A DNA stretch of 64,000 nucleotides, from positions 89,452-153,451 of the forward strand of contig NZ_FUZF01000012.1 in NCBI RefSeq assembly GCF_900168125.1, given 5' to 3'. Below are positions 27,538-36,641 of this stretch, piece by piece (position 1 is the first letter of the stretch; the number at the start of each line of letters is the position of its first letter). The notes under the pieces were generated by a model. It was not told where the DNA came from. It was given only the letters and a program-made list of their open reading frames with translations, and did no database searches. The stretch comes from Sphingobacterium nematocida. GTDB lineage: Bacteria > Bacteroidota > Bacteroidia > Sphingobacteriales > Sphingobacteriaceae. The translations under genes and the position numbers were made by a program.

Positions 27538-28574
27538 TATATAATCTCTGTTTCAAATTGCGCTAGGAAACGACTATCGTTCTCAGAGAAAAGGCGCAAG
27601 TCCTTAATTTCATATTTCAAATTAGTGACACGCTCTATTCCCATCCCAAAAGCGAAACCACTATATTTTTTACTATCAATGCCGCAGTTTTCCAACACGT
27701 TTGGATCTACCATCCCGCAGCCAAGAATTTCGACCCAACCGGAGCCTTTACACAAGTTGCACCCAGCTCCTTTACATATGGTACAAGAAATATCCATTTC
27801 CGCAGATGGCTCTGTAAACGGGAAGTAAGAAGGTCGGAATCGGACTTTTGTTCCATTGCCGTAAAGTTCCTGAACAAAATGAAAAAGCGTCTGTTTCAAA
27901 TCTGCAAACGAAACATTTTCATCAACATACAAACCCTCTACTTGATGAAAAAAGCAGTGGGCTCGAGCGGAAATAGCCTCATTTCTATAAACTCGACCAG
28001 GCATAATAGCACGAAAAGGGGGCTTGCCAGCCTCCATCATACGAACCTGAACAGATGAAGTATGTGTACGCAGAGCAATATCATTCCCTTCTTGTTTCTT
28101 AATGAAAAAAGTATCTTGCATATCACGGGCAGGATGCTCTGGCGGAAAATTCAAAGCTGAGAAATTATGCCAATCATCTTCGATCTCTGGTCCCTCAGAA
28201 ACAACAAAACCCAATTTTTTGAAAATCTCAACAATTTCCTTGCGCACCAAAGAAAGTGGATGTCTCGACCCCAACTCCAAACCTTCGCCTGGCAGGGTCA
28301 AATCACCTTCTACTCTTTTTAATGTATTAGCTGACTGTTGAAATTGACTTTGTGATTCCTCAAACTTACCTTCTGCCAACTGTTTGAATTCATTCAAAAC
28401 CTTTCCCAACCCACGTTTCTCTTCAGCAGAAACCGTCTTGAATTCTTCAAATAAACTCTTTACTATACCCTTAGAAACTAAAAACTTTAACCTAAATGCT
28501 TCAACATCCGCTGCCGAACTTGGAACAAAGTGTTCAATCTCTTCTGTGTACTGCTTTATTTTATCTTGCAACAT
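27537..28574 (-). CDS. pheS: Phenylalanine-tRNA ligase alpha subunit
   Basis: 345 aa class II synthetase subunit. N-terminal coiled coil (residues 1-90), motif 2 around ARAHCFFHQVEGLYVDENV, the PSYFPFTEPSAEMDI segment, and motif 3 GFAFGMGIERV. It contains a Cys-rich SCTICKGAGCNLCKGSGW insert with four Cys, known in part of the family. It acts with PheT, which is not in the window. -7 box TATCTTTG at 28587-28580 lies 5 nt before the ATG. Confidence 0.97.
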   Translation of the reverse strand: MLQDKIKQYTEEIEHFVPSSAADVEAFRLKFLVSKGIVKSLFEEFKTVSAEEKRGLGKVLNEFKQLAEGKFEESQSQFQQSANTLKRVEGDLTLPGEGLELGSRHPLSLVRKEIVEIFKKLGFVVSEGPEIEDDWHNFSALNFPPEHPARDMQDTFFIKKQEGNDIALRTHTSSVQVRMMEAGKPPFRAIMPGRVYRNEAISARAHCFFHQVEGLYVDENVSFADLKQTLFHFVQELYGNGTKVRFRPSYFPFTEPSAEMDISCTICKGAGCNLCKGSGWVEILGCGMVDPNVLENCGIDSKKYSGFAFGMGIERVTNLKYEIKDLRLFSENDSRFLAQFETEII

Positions 28575-28579
28575 AAAGC

Positions 28580-28607
28580 CAAAGATACAGCAAAAAATAA
28601 AATTTCA
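28580..28607 (-). promoter_or_regulatory. pheS promoter
   Basis: Minus strand TTG near 28607 and TATCTTTG at 28587-28580 with an 18-nt spacer. The -7 box ends 5 nt before the ATG, so a leaderless transcript is predicted. Confidence 0.6.
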
Positions 28608-28635
28608 AGAACCCCTTTATCTATTATTTCATAGA

Positions 28636-29085
28636 TTAAAATGGTAAGCCGTCTTCTTCTTCATTATTTTCAGTAAAATCAACCTGTTGTTCCTGCGGCT
28701 GCACTGTTGTCGCACTACCAGCGGTAGATTGTGAATTAGTAGTCGCCTCGAAATCGGAACGTCGACCTAAGATATTAAAACTTTCAGCCACAATTTCTGT
28801 CGTATACCGACGTACCCCTTCCTTATCCTCGTACGACCTGGTTCGAAGCTTTCCTTCGATGTATACTAAACGACCTTTAGTAAGGTATTTTGCCGCCACA
28901 TCAGCTAATCCTCGCCACATAACCACATTATGCCACTCGGTTTGCTCTACTTTTTTACCATCTTTATTAAAGGTTTCCGAAGTGGCAAGCGGAAAACTAG
29001 CCACACTAACATTACCTTCTAAATACCGTAATTCAGGGTCTTTACCCAGATGACCTACTAAAATAACTTTATTAACACTAGACAT
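28636..29085 (-). CDS. ssb: Single-stranded DNA-binding protein
   Basis: 149 aa: OB-fold of about 105 residues (SSVNKVILVGHLGKDPELRYLEGN... EWHNVVMWRGLADVAAKYL) and a disordered Gln/Ser/Thr linker ending in the acidic tip EEDGLPF that recruits partner proteins. It follows mutY on the same strand by 35 nt. Confidence 0.97.
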   Translation of the reverse strand: MSSVNKVILVGHLGKDPELRYLEGNVSVASFPLATSETFNKDGKKVEQTEWHNVVMWRGLADVAAKYLTKGRLVYIEGKLRTRSYEDKEGVRRYTTEIVAESFNILGRRSDFEATTNSQSTAGSATTVQPQEQQVDFTENNEEEDGLPF

Positions 29086-29120
29086 ATAATTTAGGAATTT
29101 GATTTAGTCTTATAATTGAT

Positions 29121-30170
29121 TCAGTCTTGTAAATACTTATTAATAAAAGAAAAAATAAGTTTATGCTTAGCTAATTTATCCAAATTTTCTAACAAAAAGT
29201 AATCCCAGGAATCTTTTTTTTCCAAAAGCCCATTTGAACTGATAACTCTATAAAAACGAGCATAGATATTTTGATGGCTCAAAACATGTTTTGTGACCCC
29301 ACCAATCGGCTCAACAACTGCATTTCCGAAATATTTACGATACTCTTCCCCATTGACTAACTCCCCCAAGTCTAGCTCATCCTTTGATTCAATAAGTGGA
29401 AACTCATACAAATTGGCCCATACATCTTCAATTCCACGTTTTGCCATTAGGATAGCCCCATCCTCTTCAATCAAGAAATAATTAAAATATCGATTTCTAG
29501 ATTTTTTTCCCTTAATCTTTACAGGCAACACCGTTATAAGATCTTCTTCAAAAGCCGCACACTCGCCCTGTAAAACACATTCCTGACATAAGGGTGCTTT
29601 TGGCTTGCACACCGTAGCACCAAAATCCATTATCGCATGATTATAGATTCCCGGATCAGTTTCACTAATCAAATCTTGAGCAAGTTGTTGAAATAGTTTT
29701 TTCCCCTCTGTGGTATTAATGGGAGTTGCTATACCAAAGATCCGGGACAATACCCGAAATACATTTCCATCCAATACAGCCTTGCGTTCACCGGCAGAAA
29801 AAGAAGAGATAGCAGCAGCAGTATATTCACCTATACCTGGCAAGCGCAACAGTTCTTCATATTTTCGAGGAAACTCACCATCTAAATCATCTGCGACAAT
29901 TTTGGCGGCTTTGTGCATATTTCGAGCACGCGAATAATATCCTAAGCCTTGCCAAAGCCGCAATAGCTCATCCTCGTTTGCCTTTGCAAAGTCTAAAACA
30001 GAGGGAAAATTCTCAACAAAAGTATTAAAATACGGAAGTCCTTGTTCCACTCTGGTCTGTTGGAGAATAATCTCCGACAACCAAATAACATAAGGATCCT
30101 CTGTCTTCCTCCAGGGTAAATCCCGACCTTCAGCCCGGTACCATACAATCAGTTTATTTGCGAATGACAT
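29121..30170 (-). CDS. mutY: A/G-specific adenine glycosylase MutY
   Basis: 349 aa from ATG 30170 (MSFANKLIVWYRAEGRDLPW). Catalytic Glu in SEIILQQTRVEQG, helix-hairpin-helix LPGIGEYTAAAI with the following catalytic Asp, Fe-S cysteines in CKPKAPLCQECVLQGEC, and a C-terminal NUDIX-like domain for 8-oxoG recognition. It removes adenine mispaired with 8-oxoguanine. The frame to 30272 overlaps the divergent M23 promoter region and is not preferred. A CATTTTTG sequence 4 nt before the ATG may be a near-consensus -7 box. Confidence 0.95.
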   Translation of the reverse strand: MSFANKLIVWYRAEGRDLPWRKTEDPYVIWLSEIILQQTRVEQGLPYFNTFVENFPSVLDFAKANEDELLRLWQGLGYYSRARNMHKAAKIVADDLDGEFPRKYEELLRLPGIGEYTAAAISSFSAGERKAVLDGNVFRVLSRIFGIATPINTTEGKKLFQQLAQDLISETDPGIYNHAIMDFGATVCKPKAPLCQECVLQGECAAFEEDLITVLPVKIKGKKSRNRYFNYFLIEEDGAILMAKRGIEDVWANLYEFPLIESKDELDLGELVNGEEYRKYFGNAVVEPIGGVTKHVLSHQNIYARFYRVISSNGLLEKKDSWDYFLLENLDKLAKHKLIFSFINKYLQD

Positions 30171-30234
30171 AGCGCAAAAATGAACATTTTTAACAAACTT
30201 TAACAATAACATATTGAAAATCAACAACAACAAA

Positions 30235-30265
30235 TTGATACTTAAGCACATAATCTGTACTTTTG
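30235..30265 (+). promoter_or_regulatory. Promoter of the M23 peptidase gene
   Basis: TTG at 30235-30237 and TACTTTTG at 30258-30265, 20-nt spacer; 37 nt before the ATG at 30303. Confidence 0.65.
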
Positions 30266-30302
30266 CAGGCACCGTATGTAAGACACAATAAAAGTTGAAA
30301 AC

Positions 30303-31151
30303 ATGTTAAAGAAAAAATCATCTGTATTGATTTGCATAGAGGGACATAAAGACAAAAGCCTACAAGTCCCCACACTCATCGTAAAACACTGGAAAAACAT
30401 AGCCCTATCTGCATTAGTTCTTATCATTGCTTCTTTAGGATCTATTTTATACTTATCGAACAAACAGGAAAAAGACTTGAACTCCAAATATGAAGCTACT
30501 CTTGATCAAGTAAATCAAAAGAACCTACAATTGGCGCTAAAAAAGAATGAAACCGACAGAGATATAATCGAAGCTAAAAAATCATTCAATAAAATAGACT
30601 CTACACTGGAGCGTATCAATGAAAAAATGAAAAATCGAGGTCTAAAAACCATCGCATTACAAAACGCAGGGGGGCCTATCGAGATTGACGAAGAAAACAT
30701 AGATCTTTTGAGTGAGTATTACGAAGAAGCACTAAAAGACCTGGACAAAAAGTTATCGAATATACCTATTGGTATTCCGCACAACGGCAAAGTAACATCC
30801 AAATTTGGCTATAGATCAAACCCATTTACAAACAGAGGTCGAGAGATGCATTCCGGTGTAGACCTAAAAGGTAGCACCGGGGATCCGGTCAAAGCCACTG
30901 CAACTGGTAAAGTCACTTTCGCCGGATATGACGGAGATTATGGCTACGTCGTTAAAGTAAAACATCAAAATGGATATGAAACACGTTATGCACACCTATC
31001 CAAGACAAAAGTAAAACAAGGACAATCTATAGATGCTGGTAAAACCATAGGGCTTTTAGGCAGTACAGGACGAAGCACAGGCCCACATCTGCATTATGAA
31101 ATACTAAAAAACGACAAGAAAATAAATCCGGAAAAATACTTTAAACTCTAG
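30303..31151 (+). CDS. Membrane-anchored M23 (LytM-type) peptidase
   Basis: 282 aa: cytoplasmic start, one membrane helix at about residues 33-52, a coiled-coil stretch (about 55-110), and a C-terminal M23 domain. Zinc ligands His183 and Asp187 (MHSGVDL) and the His262-Leu-His264 motif are all present, so it looks active as a peptidoglycan endopeptidase in the periplasm. It is divergent from mutY. Confidence 0.93.
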   Translation: MLKKKSSVLICIEGHKDKSLQVPTLIVKHWKNIALSALVLIIASLGSILYLSNKQEKDLNSKYEATLDQVNQKNLQLALKKNETDRDIIEAKKSFNKIDSTLERINEKMKNRGLKTIALQNAGGPIEIDEENIDLLSEYYEEALKDLDKKLSNIPIGIPHNGKVTSKFGYRSNPFTNRGREMHSGVDLKGSTGDPVKATATGKVTFAGYDGDYGYVVKVKHQNGYETRYAHLSKTKVKQGQSIDAGKTIGLLGSTGRSTGPHLHYEILKNDKKINPEKYFKL

Positions 31152-31211
31152 TTCTTGTCAATTTATTTCACAGGGTTATCAAAAAGGATCTGGCAGCCCC
31201 GTGAAAGTTTT

Positions 31212-31219
31212 TATCTTTG
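31212..31219 (+). promoter_or_regulatory. -7 box TATCTTTG, 4 nt before a start codon
   Basis: Perfect TAnnTTTG ending 4 nt before the ATG at 31224. A clear -33 element is not seen. Confidence 0.5.
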
Positions 31220-31223
31220 TTTG

Positions 31224-31655
31224 ATGAATCAAACATTTCGTATAAACACATTGCATAGAGGTAAATATATGCTGTGCTTTTTTGCTCTCTTATTCATTTT
31301 CGGAGGAGCAAGTTCCTATATTCCGCTTCCAGAAATACATAAGATCATCATTGTACTCTTCACCATTCCTATTATCTTATATGTATCGGTAAAAATAAGC
31401 CAACATCCATCAACATGGACGCTAACCGAGGAAACGTTAACGGTTAGCTTCACAAATAAAACCCTAACATATCCAATCGTCGACATAGACCACATCCGAA
31501 GTCTGACTCGATCCGGAGGCAACCTATACGTTATCTACTTACGAAAGAAGAGCCCTATTAGATATTGGCGCAACAAATTATTTCAAGACGACGACGACAA
31601 TCTCCTCCTTCACGAAGCAATGCTACAGAGTCAGATTGAATATTTCAAGTTCTAG
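31224..31655 (+). CDS. Small membrane protein with PH-like domain
   Basis: 143 aa from ATG 31224; the frame from 31155 is not used because it runs through the -7 box. Two membrane helices at about residues 17-34 and 39-57, then a cytoplasmic domain of beta strands (STWTLTEETLTVSFTNKTLTYPIVDID) like the bacterial PH-like domains of YdbS/YcxB type, although I cannot assign it firmly. Function unknown. Confidence 0.7.
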   Translation: MNQTFRINTLHRGKYMLCFFALLFIFGGASSYIPLPEIHKIIIVLFTIPIILYVSVKISQHPSTWTLTEETLTVSFTNKTLTYPIVDIDHIRSLTRSGGNLYVIYLRKKSPIRYWRNKLFQDDDDNLLLHEAMLQSQIEYFKF

Positions 31656-31840
31656 TGGCACTTCCCTTATCCTTACTTAAATTTCAGGACACAGGTCTGT
31701 CTAAATTAACGTCTGTTTTTGTATGTTTGACCTATGAAACACTCACGTTTAGCGGAGTACAGACACCCGTGAGGACAAGTTAATGACAGATAAAAAACAA
31801 ACCGATCAGCCAGTTAGCAGATCATGAAATAGTTATACAC

Positions 31841-31931
31841 ATATGAAATATCCTTGTTTGGAAAACACAAAACCAATGAATAAAAGATGGATATTCCATA
31901 TGACCATTGAAAATCAAACTTTACACATATG
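31841..31931 (+). repeat. Repeated leader element, copy B
   Basis: ATATGAAATATCC at 31841-31853 and its inverted partner GGATATTCCATAT at 31889-31901 (12 of 13), then ATGACCATTGAAAA and ACACATATGAAAT, in which the ATG of the peptidase gene lies. A 29-codon frame from 31843 (MKYPC...WIFHMTIE...) ends with TGA overlapping that start codon. Confidence 0.72.
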
Positions 31932-33800
31932 AAATTATACCTTTTAATATTAACATGTTTAGTGTGCATCAATTCCTCTTTCGCTCAACGCAAAGGCTAT
32001 TGGCAACAAAAAGTTGATTATAAAATAGACGTTGATGTTGATGAAAAAAATTATCAGTACGATGGGCAAATGAGGTTGAAATACACGAACAACTCGGGAC
32101 AAAGTCTTTCAAAAGTATATCTTCACCTATATTTCAATGCCTTCCAACCTGAAAGTATGATGGACTATAGGCTATCCAATATCTCCGATCCGGACAGCAG
32201 GATGGCGACAAACCTTGGCACCAAAGAAAATCCAAAATGGGAAAGCCGTATCTCAAAATTGAAACCAGAACAAATTGGCTACCAAAAGATAAAAACATTG
32301 ACCTTTAATGGTGTTAATACCCAATTCAAAACAGACGGAACAATATTAGAAGTAACGCTTCCATCCGCTATTGCTGATGGTACTACCGCAACATTTGATT
32401 TGACATGGACAGCACAGGTGCCTGAGCAGATTAGACGTAGTGGTCGTAACTCAAAAGAGGGAGTAGCGTTATCAATGGCACAATGGTACCCAAAGATGGC
32501 ACACTTTGACGAATTCGGTTGGCACTTGGACGAGTATGTAGCACGCGAATTCGTTGCTCCTTTTGGCAACTTTGATGTATCCATTCAATTGAACAAAAAC
32601 TACATCGTTGGCGCTTCCGGTGTATTGCAAAATCCAAGCGAGGTAAAAGGTTATCAGAAAAAAGCAAAAGTAAAGATCCAAAACAATAAAGCTATCTGGC
32701 ACTACAAAGCCGAGAACATACATGATTTTGTATGGGCGGCCGATCCCAAATTTGTTGTTGATTCCGTAAGAAGCCAAGCCGGAGTCAAACTGTACACAGT
32801 CTATATTCCCACGAATGATTCCATTAAAAGCAACTGGAATCAAGCCCTTCAATTGGCTGCAGACTTTTTTGACTTGAGCGGAAAAAAATTTGGCCCTTAC
32901 CCATGGCCCACATACACCATAGTGCAGGGTGGAGATGGAGGAATGGAGTACGGCACAGCAACGTTGGTCACTGGAGGAAGAAATATAAAAAGTTTAGTAG
33001 GGGTGATCTTTCACGAAGCTGCTCATTCTTGGTACCAACATTTATTTGGCATCAACGAGACAGTAGACGAATGGTTTGACGAAGGATTCACGAGTTATGT
33101 GGAAGAACTTGGTATGCAACAATTATTCTATAAAAAAGGAGCCTTAGAAACCAACCCCATGATCGATGCCTACCGTGCATACTACAAACTTGCACTATCT
33201 GGAAAAGAAGAACCCATGAGCTTATTAGCAGACTATTATAACTCCAACTACGCCTACTCCAATCAAGCTTACAACAAAGGTGCTGTGCTCGCGGAACAAC
33301 TAGGCTATATTATCGGAAAATCTAACTTAGAAAAGACATTCTTGAAATTTTATGAAGTATGGAAATTCAAACATCCTACACCGAATGACTTCAAGCGTGT
33401 CGCGGAAGAAATTTCAGGGATTAATTTGAAATGGTATTTTAATCTTTTTGTAAACACCACACGTCAGATTGACTATGCCATCTTAGAAGTCACAGACAAC
33501 ACAGTTAGCTTAAAAAACAAATCAAATCTGGCCATGCCGATAGATGTATTAGTCGAATATAAGGATGGATCCAAAGAATTATTCTACATCCCGTTGCGAG
33601 AGATGCGTGGCGAAAAGCCCACTGAAGACTACAGCATTTACTCGAATGTAAAAAGAACCATCTTACCAGATTGGAACTGGACAGTGCCTACCTACACATT
33701 TCCTGTAGACAAAGTCCCGTCCAAAATTTGGATTGATCCCACACAGCGCCTAGCTGATATTGAAGCTGGTGATAATTACTGCGACCATAACCAAAACTAG
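31929..33800 (+). CDS. Secreted M1-family metallopeptidase
   Basis: 623 aa with a signal peptide (about 19 aa). The gluzincin motif is complete: His362-Glu-Ala-Ala-His366 and Glu385 after the canonical 18 residues, and GGMEYGT as the exopeptidase GxMEN-like segment. An aminopeptidase in the periplasm or on the surface is likely. The upstream 270 nt hold a -7-like TATGTTTG (31722) and the repeated leader copy B, giving a leader of about 200 nt. It is followed by hemW after 6 nt. Confidence 0.92.
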   Translation: MKLYLLILTCLVCINSSFAQRKGYWQQKVDYKIDVDVDEKNYQYDGQMRLKYTNNSGQSLSKVYLHLYFNAFQPESMMDYRLSNISDPDSRMATNLGTKENPKWESRISKLKPEQIGYQKIKTLTFNGVNTQFKTDGTILEVTLPSAIADGTTATFDLTWTAQVPEQIRRSGRNSKEGVALSMAQWYPKMAHFDEFGWHLDEYVAREFVAPFGNFDVSIQLNKNYIVGASGVLQNPSEVKGYQKKAKVKIQNNKAIWHYKAENIHDFVWAADPKFVVDSVRSQAGVKLYTVYIPTNDSIKSNWNQALQLAADFFDLSGKKFGPYPWPTYTIVQGGDGGMEYGTATLVTGGRNIKSLVGVIFHEAAHSWYQHLFGINETVDEWFDEGFTSYVEELGMQQLFYKKGALETNPMIDAYRAYYKLALSGKEEPMSLLADYYNSNYAYSNQAYNKGAVLAEQLGYIIGKSNLEKTFLKFYEVWKFKHPTPNDFKRVAEEISGINLKWYFNLFVNTTRQIDYAILEVTDNTVSLKNKSNLAMPIDVLVEYKDGSKELFYIPLREMRGEKPTEDYSIYSNVKRTILPDWNWTVPTYTFPVDKVPSKIWIDPTQRLADIEAGDNYCDHNQN

Positions 33801-33806
33801 GCAAGA

Positions 33807-34937
33807 ATGATCTATTTCCATATTCCCTTCTGCAAACAAGCTTGTCATTATTGTGACTTTCATTTTTCTACTTCTCTAAAGTACAAAGAGGAAATGCTGT
33901 TCGCTTTGGGTAAAGAGCTAGCTTTACGTTTAAATTATCTAGATAACAAAAAAATAACCTCTATCTATTTCGGAGGTGGCACGCCATCCATTCTAAATGA
34001 GTCTGATATACAGCGATTAATAGATCAGGTAGCACAACACTACGACATAGATCCAGAGGCTGAAATTACGCTAGAGGCTAATCCAGATGACCTTACCGCT
34101 CAGAAAACAAAAGCATTAAAAACTACTTCTATAAATAGATTCAGCATAGGGATACAGTCTTTCTTCGAAGAGGATCTCATCTGGATGAATAGAGCACACA
34201 ATGCACAAGAGGCCGATGCATGCATCAAGAGAGTGCAAGATGTAGGTTTTGAAAATATCACCTGCGATCTAATCTATGGTTACCCTTTGTTATCCAATGA
34301 AAAGTGGCAAGCAAACATGGACAAACTATTAAGCCTAAGTGTTCCACACATCTCCTCCTACGCAATGACTGTCGAAAATAAAACAGCATTGGCGCATCAG
34401 ATCAAAACGGGTAAGACTCCTGCTATTCTAGAAGAACAAGCTGAAGAACAAATGAATATGTTGATCGACACGCTTACAGGTAACGGCTATGAACATTACG
34501 AAATTTCTAATTTTGCAAAAAAAGATCATTATGCCAAACACAACACAAACTACTGGAAGGGCAAACATTATCTAGGTATTGGCCCTTCTGCCCACTCCTA
34601 CAATAGCGACTCTAGGAGTTGGAATATAGCAAATAACGCGAAATATATAGCTGCTATCCAAGAAGGCAACGTCAATCAAGAGATTGAGACACTCACACTT
34701 AATGATCGATATAACGAATATACCATGACTTCCTTGAGAACTATGTGGGGCATAGATCCACATAAGATACAACAACTATTCGGCACCGACTATCAGTCCC
34801 ATCTCCTGCGTGAAATACAACCTTTTCTAGAACAGGAGAAAATACAATTGGACCAAGATGGCTGCTATAAGCTAAGCAACAAAGGAAAGCTTTTCGCAGA
34901 TCTTATTGCATCTGAACTCTTTCTGATTGACAAATAG
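33807..34937 (+). CDS. hemW: Radical SAM heme chaperone HemW
   Basis: 376 aa. Radical-SAM cysteines 9, 13 and 16 in FCKQACHYCDF, followed by YFGGGTPSIL and the HemW-type C-terminal domain. The protein belongs to the CPO/HemW group; HemW delivers heme rather than oxidising coproporphyrinogen. Starts 6 nt after the M1 peptidase. Confidence 0.93.
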   Translation: MIYFHIPFCKQACHYCDFHFSTSLKYKEEMLFALGKELALRLNYLDNKKITSIYFGGGTPSILNESDIQRLIDQVAQHYDIDPEAEITLEANPDDLTAQKTKALKTTSINRFSIGIQSFFEEDLIWMNRAHNAQEADACIKRVQDVGFENITCDLIYGYPLLSNEKWQANMDKLLSLSVPHISSYAMTVENKTALAHQIKTGKTPAILEEQAEEQMNMLIDTLTGNGYEHYEISNFAKKDHYAKHNTNYWKGKHYLGIGPSAHSYNSDSRSWNIANNAKYIAAIQEGNVNQEIETLTLNDRYNEYTMTSLRTMWGIDPHKIQQLFGTDYQSHLLREIQPFLEQEKIQLDQDGCYKLSNKGKLFADLIASELFLIDK

Positions 34938-35095
34938 AATAAAAACAAATACCACCATTAACAGCAAGTCGAATTTCTTTAAACAATCAACAACAAAACA
35001 GCTTAAATATTGAAAATTCAAAAAAACAACACTATATAACATTTGAATTTTTATCAATTTTTTAAAAACATTCTGTATTTACACTATTTATCTCC

Positions 35096-35103
35096 TATTT
35101 TTG
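35096..35103 (+). promoter_or_regulatory. -7 box TATTTTTG before GAPDH
   Basis: TAnnTTTG match, 24 nt before the ATG at 35128. The -33 region lacks a clear TTTG. Confidence 0.5.
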
Positions 35104-35127
35104 CGGCATAATAATTATAACAAAATT

Positions 35128-36576
35128 ATGGTACAAAAATCGACTTTTGAATCGGAGATCAAAAGTTATAAAAGTAAACAAAACGCTGCTGTTAAACTTA
35201 TAGAGATTGTCAGCAATCTATGGTACAACCATTCCATTGAATTGGTATTTTTTCGCAATCAGCTTTTTGACCGTCGGGTAAGCCGCATTTTGACATTACA
35301 CCAAGAATCAAAAGCACTTTCGGACAGTCCAATAAGTATTTTTGAGACACTACAGATTGCAGAATCGATGCAACATCTAAAGTTAGCCCCTTCACGTCTA
35401 GACATTGGGAAATTAGCTTTAGAAGTTCGTAATCAAAACATCGAAGAGGAAAACATCCTTTACTTTATAAAAAAAGAATTGCTTTCTGCCCAAGAACACA
35501 AAACGTTTGAACCAAGAGATGTTGTTCTTTATGGCTTTGGCAGAATTGGCCGTTTATTAGCCCGCGAGTTAATCAGCAAGGCTGGTGCGGGACATCAATT
35601 AAGACTACGTGCCATTGTAACCAGAGACAATGTAGATATCCAGACCCTGAAGAAAAGAGCTACTTTATTACAAAATGACTCTATACATGGAGATTTCGAA
35701 GGTGTTGTAGAAGTAGATGAAACCAAAGGAGCATTAATCATCAACGGAGCTACCGTATATATAATTTCGGCAAAAACACCCGAAGAAATTGATTATACCA
35801 AGTACGGCATCGACAACGCACTAATAATCGACAATACAGGGGCGTTTAGAGACAATAATGAACTCGCTAGACACCTCTCTTCTGTCGGAGCATCTCAGGT
35901 ATTGTTAACGGCCCCAGGAAAAGGAGTACCTAATATCGTATACGGCGTAAATAACGACATGATTGACATCGAGAATTCTGCAATCTTCTCTGCCGCGTCA
36001 TGTACTACCAATGCCATCTCTCCAATTTTAGAAATCATACAGAATAAATTCGGCATCAAACATGGCCATATAGAGACAATCCACTCTTACACCAATGATC
36101 AGAATTTGGTAGACAATATGCACCGAAAAAACCGTAGAGGTCGTGCAGCTGCTCTAAACATGGTGATAACAGAAACTGGGGCAGGATCTGCAGTTGCTAA
36201 AGTGTTACCTGAACTATCAGGCAAACTCACATCCAACGCGATACGCGTACCAGTTCCGAACGGTTCCCTCGCCATATTAAACCTCGAAATCGGCAAAAAA
36301 ACAACAGTAGAAGAGCTCAACTCGATTTTAAAAGAAAGTGCACTATACGGAAGTTTAGTTGAACAAATAAAATATTCTGATAATGAAGAGCTCGTATCGT
36401 CCGATATTATAGGCACATCAGCGGCTTCTGTCGTAGATGCTCCTGCAACAATCGTGTCGGCAGACGGCAAACATGCCAACCTTTATATTTGGTATGATAA
36501 TGAGTATGGCTATACACATCAAGTAATGCGCTTAGCTCGCCACATAGCAGGTGTAAGAAGATATACCTACTATTAG
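35128..36576 (+). CDS. Glyceraldehyde-3-phosphate dehydrogenase with N-terminal extension
   Basis: 482 aa from ATG 35128; a TTG at 35101 overlaps the -7 box and is rejected. The first about 135 residues are a helical extension not found in the classical about 335-aa enzyme. The GAPDH core then starts with VVLYGFGRIGRLLARELI; the catalytic Cys is in SAASCTTNAISP, and the C-terminal WYDNEYGYTHQVMRL is canonical. It oxidises glyceraldehyde 3-phosphate in glycolysis or the reverse. Long GAPDHs of this type are known in Bacteroidota; what the extension does is not known to me. Confidence 0.93.
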   Translation: MVQKSTFESEIKSYKSKQNAAVKLIEIVSNLWYNHSIELVFFRNQLFDRRVSRILTLHQESKALSDSPISIFETLQIAESMQHLKLAPSRLDIGKLALEVRNQNIEEENILYFIKKELLSAQEHKTFEPRDVVLYGFGRIGRLLARELISKAGAGHQLRLRAIVTRDNVDIQTLKKRATLLQNDSIHGDFEGVVEVDETKGALIINGATVYIISAKTPEEIDYTKYGIDNALIIDNTGAFRDNNELARHLSSVGASQVLLTAPGKGVPNIVYGVNNDMIDIENSAIFSAASCTTNAISPILEIIQNKFGIKHGHIETIHSYTNDQNLVDNMHRKNRRGRAAALNMVITETGAGSAVAKVLPELSGKLTSNAIRVPVPNGSLAILNLEIGKKTTVEELNSILKESALYGSLVEQIKYSDNEELVSSDIIGTSAASVVDAPATIVSADGKHANLYIWYDNEYGYTHQVMRLARHIAGVRRYTYY

Positions 36577-36607
36577 TATTGTCCAATTTTCAATTTTTTA
36601 ATAAATC

Positions 36608-36641
36608 GAGGCTGTCTTTCGGGACAGCCTCTTATTTTTTT
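36608..36641 (+). terminator. Terminator after GAPDH
   Basis: GAGGCTGTC at 36608-36616 pairs with GACAGCCTC at 36623-36631, followed by TTATTTTTTT. The minus-strand waaA gene ends in the T-tract. Confidence 0.88.
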
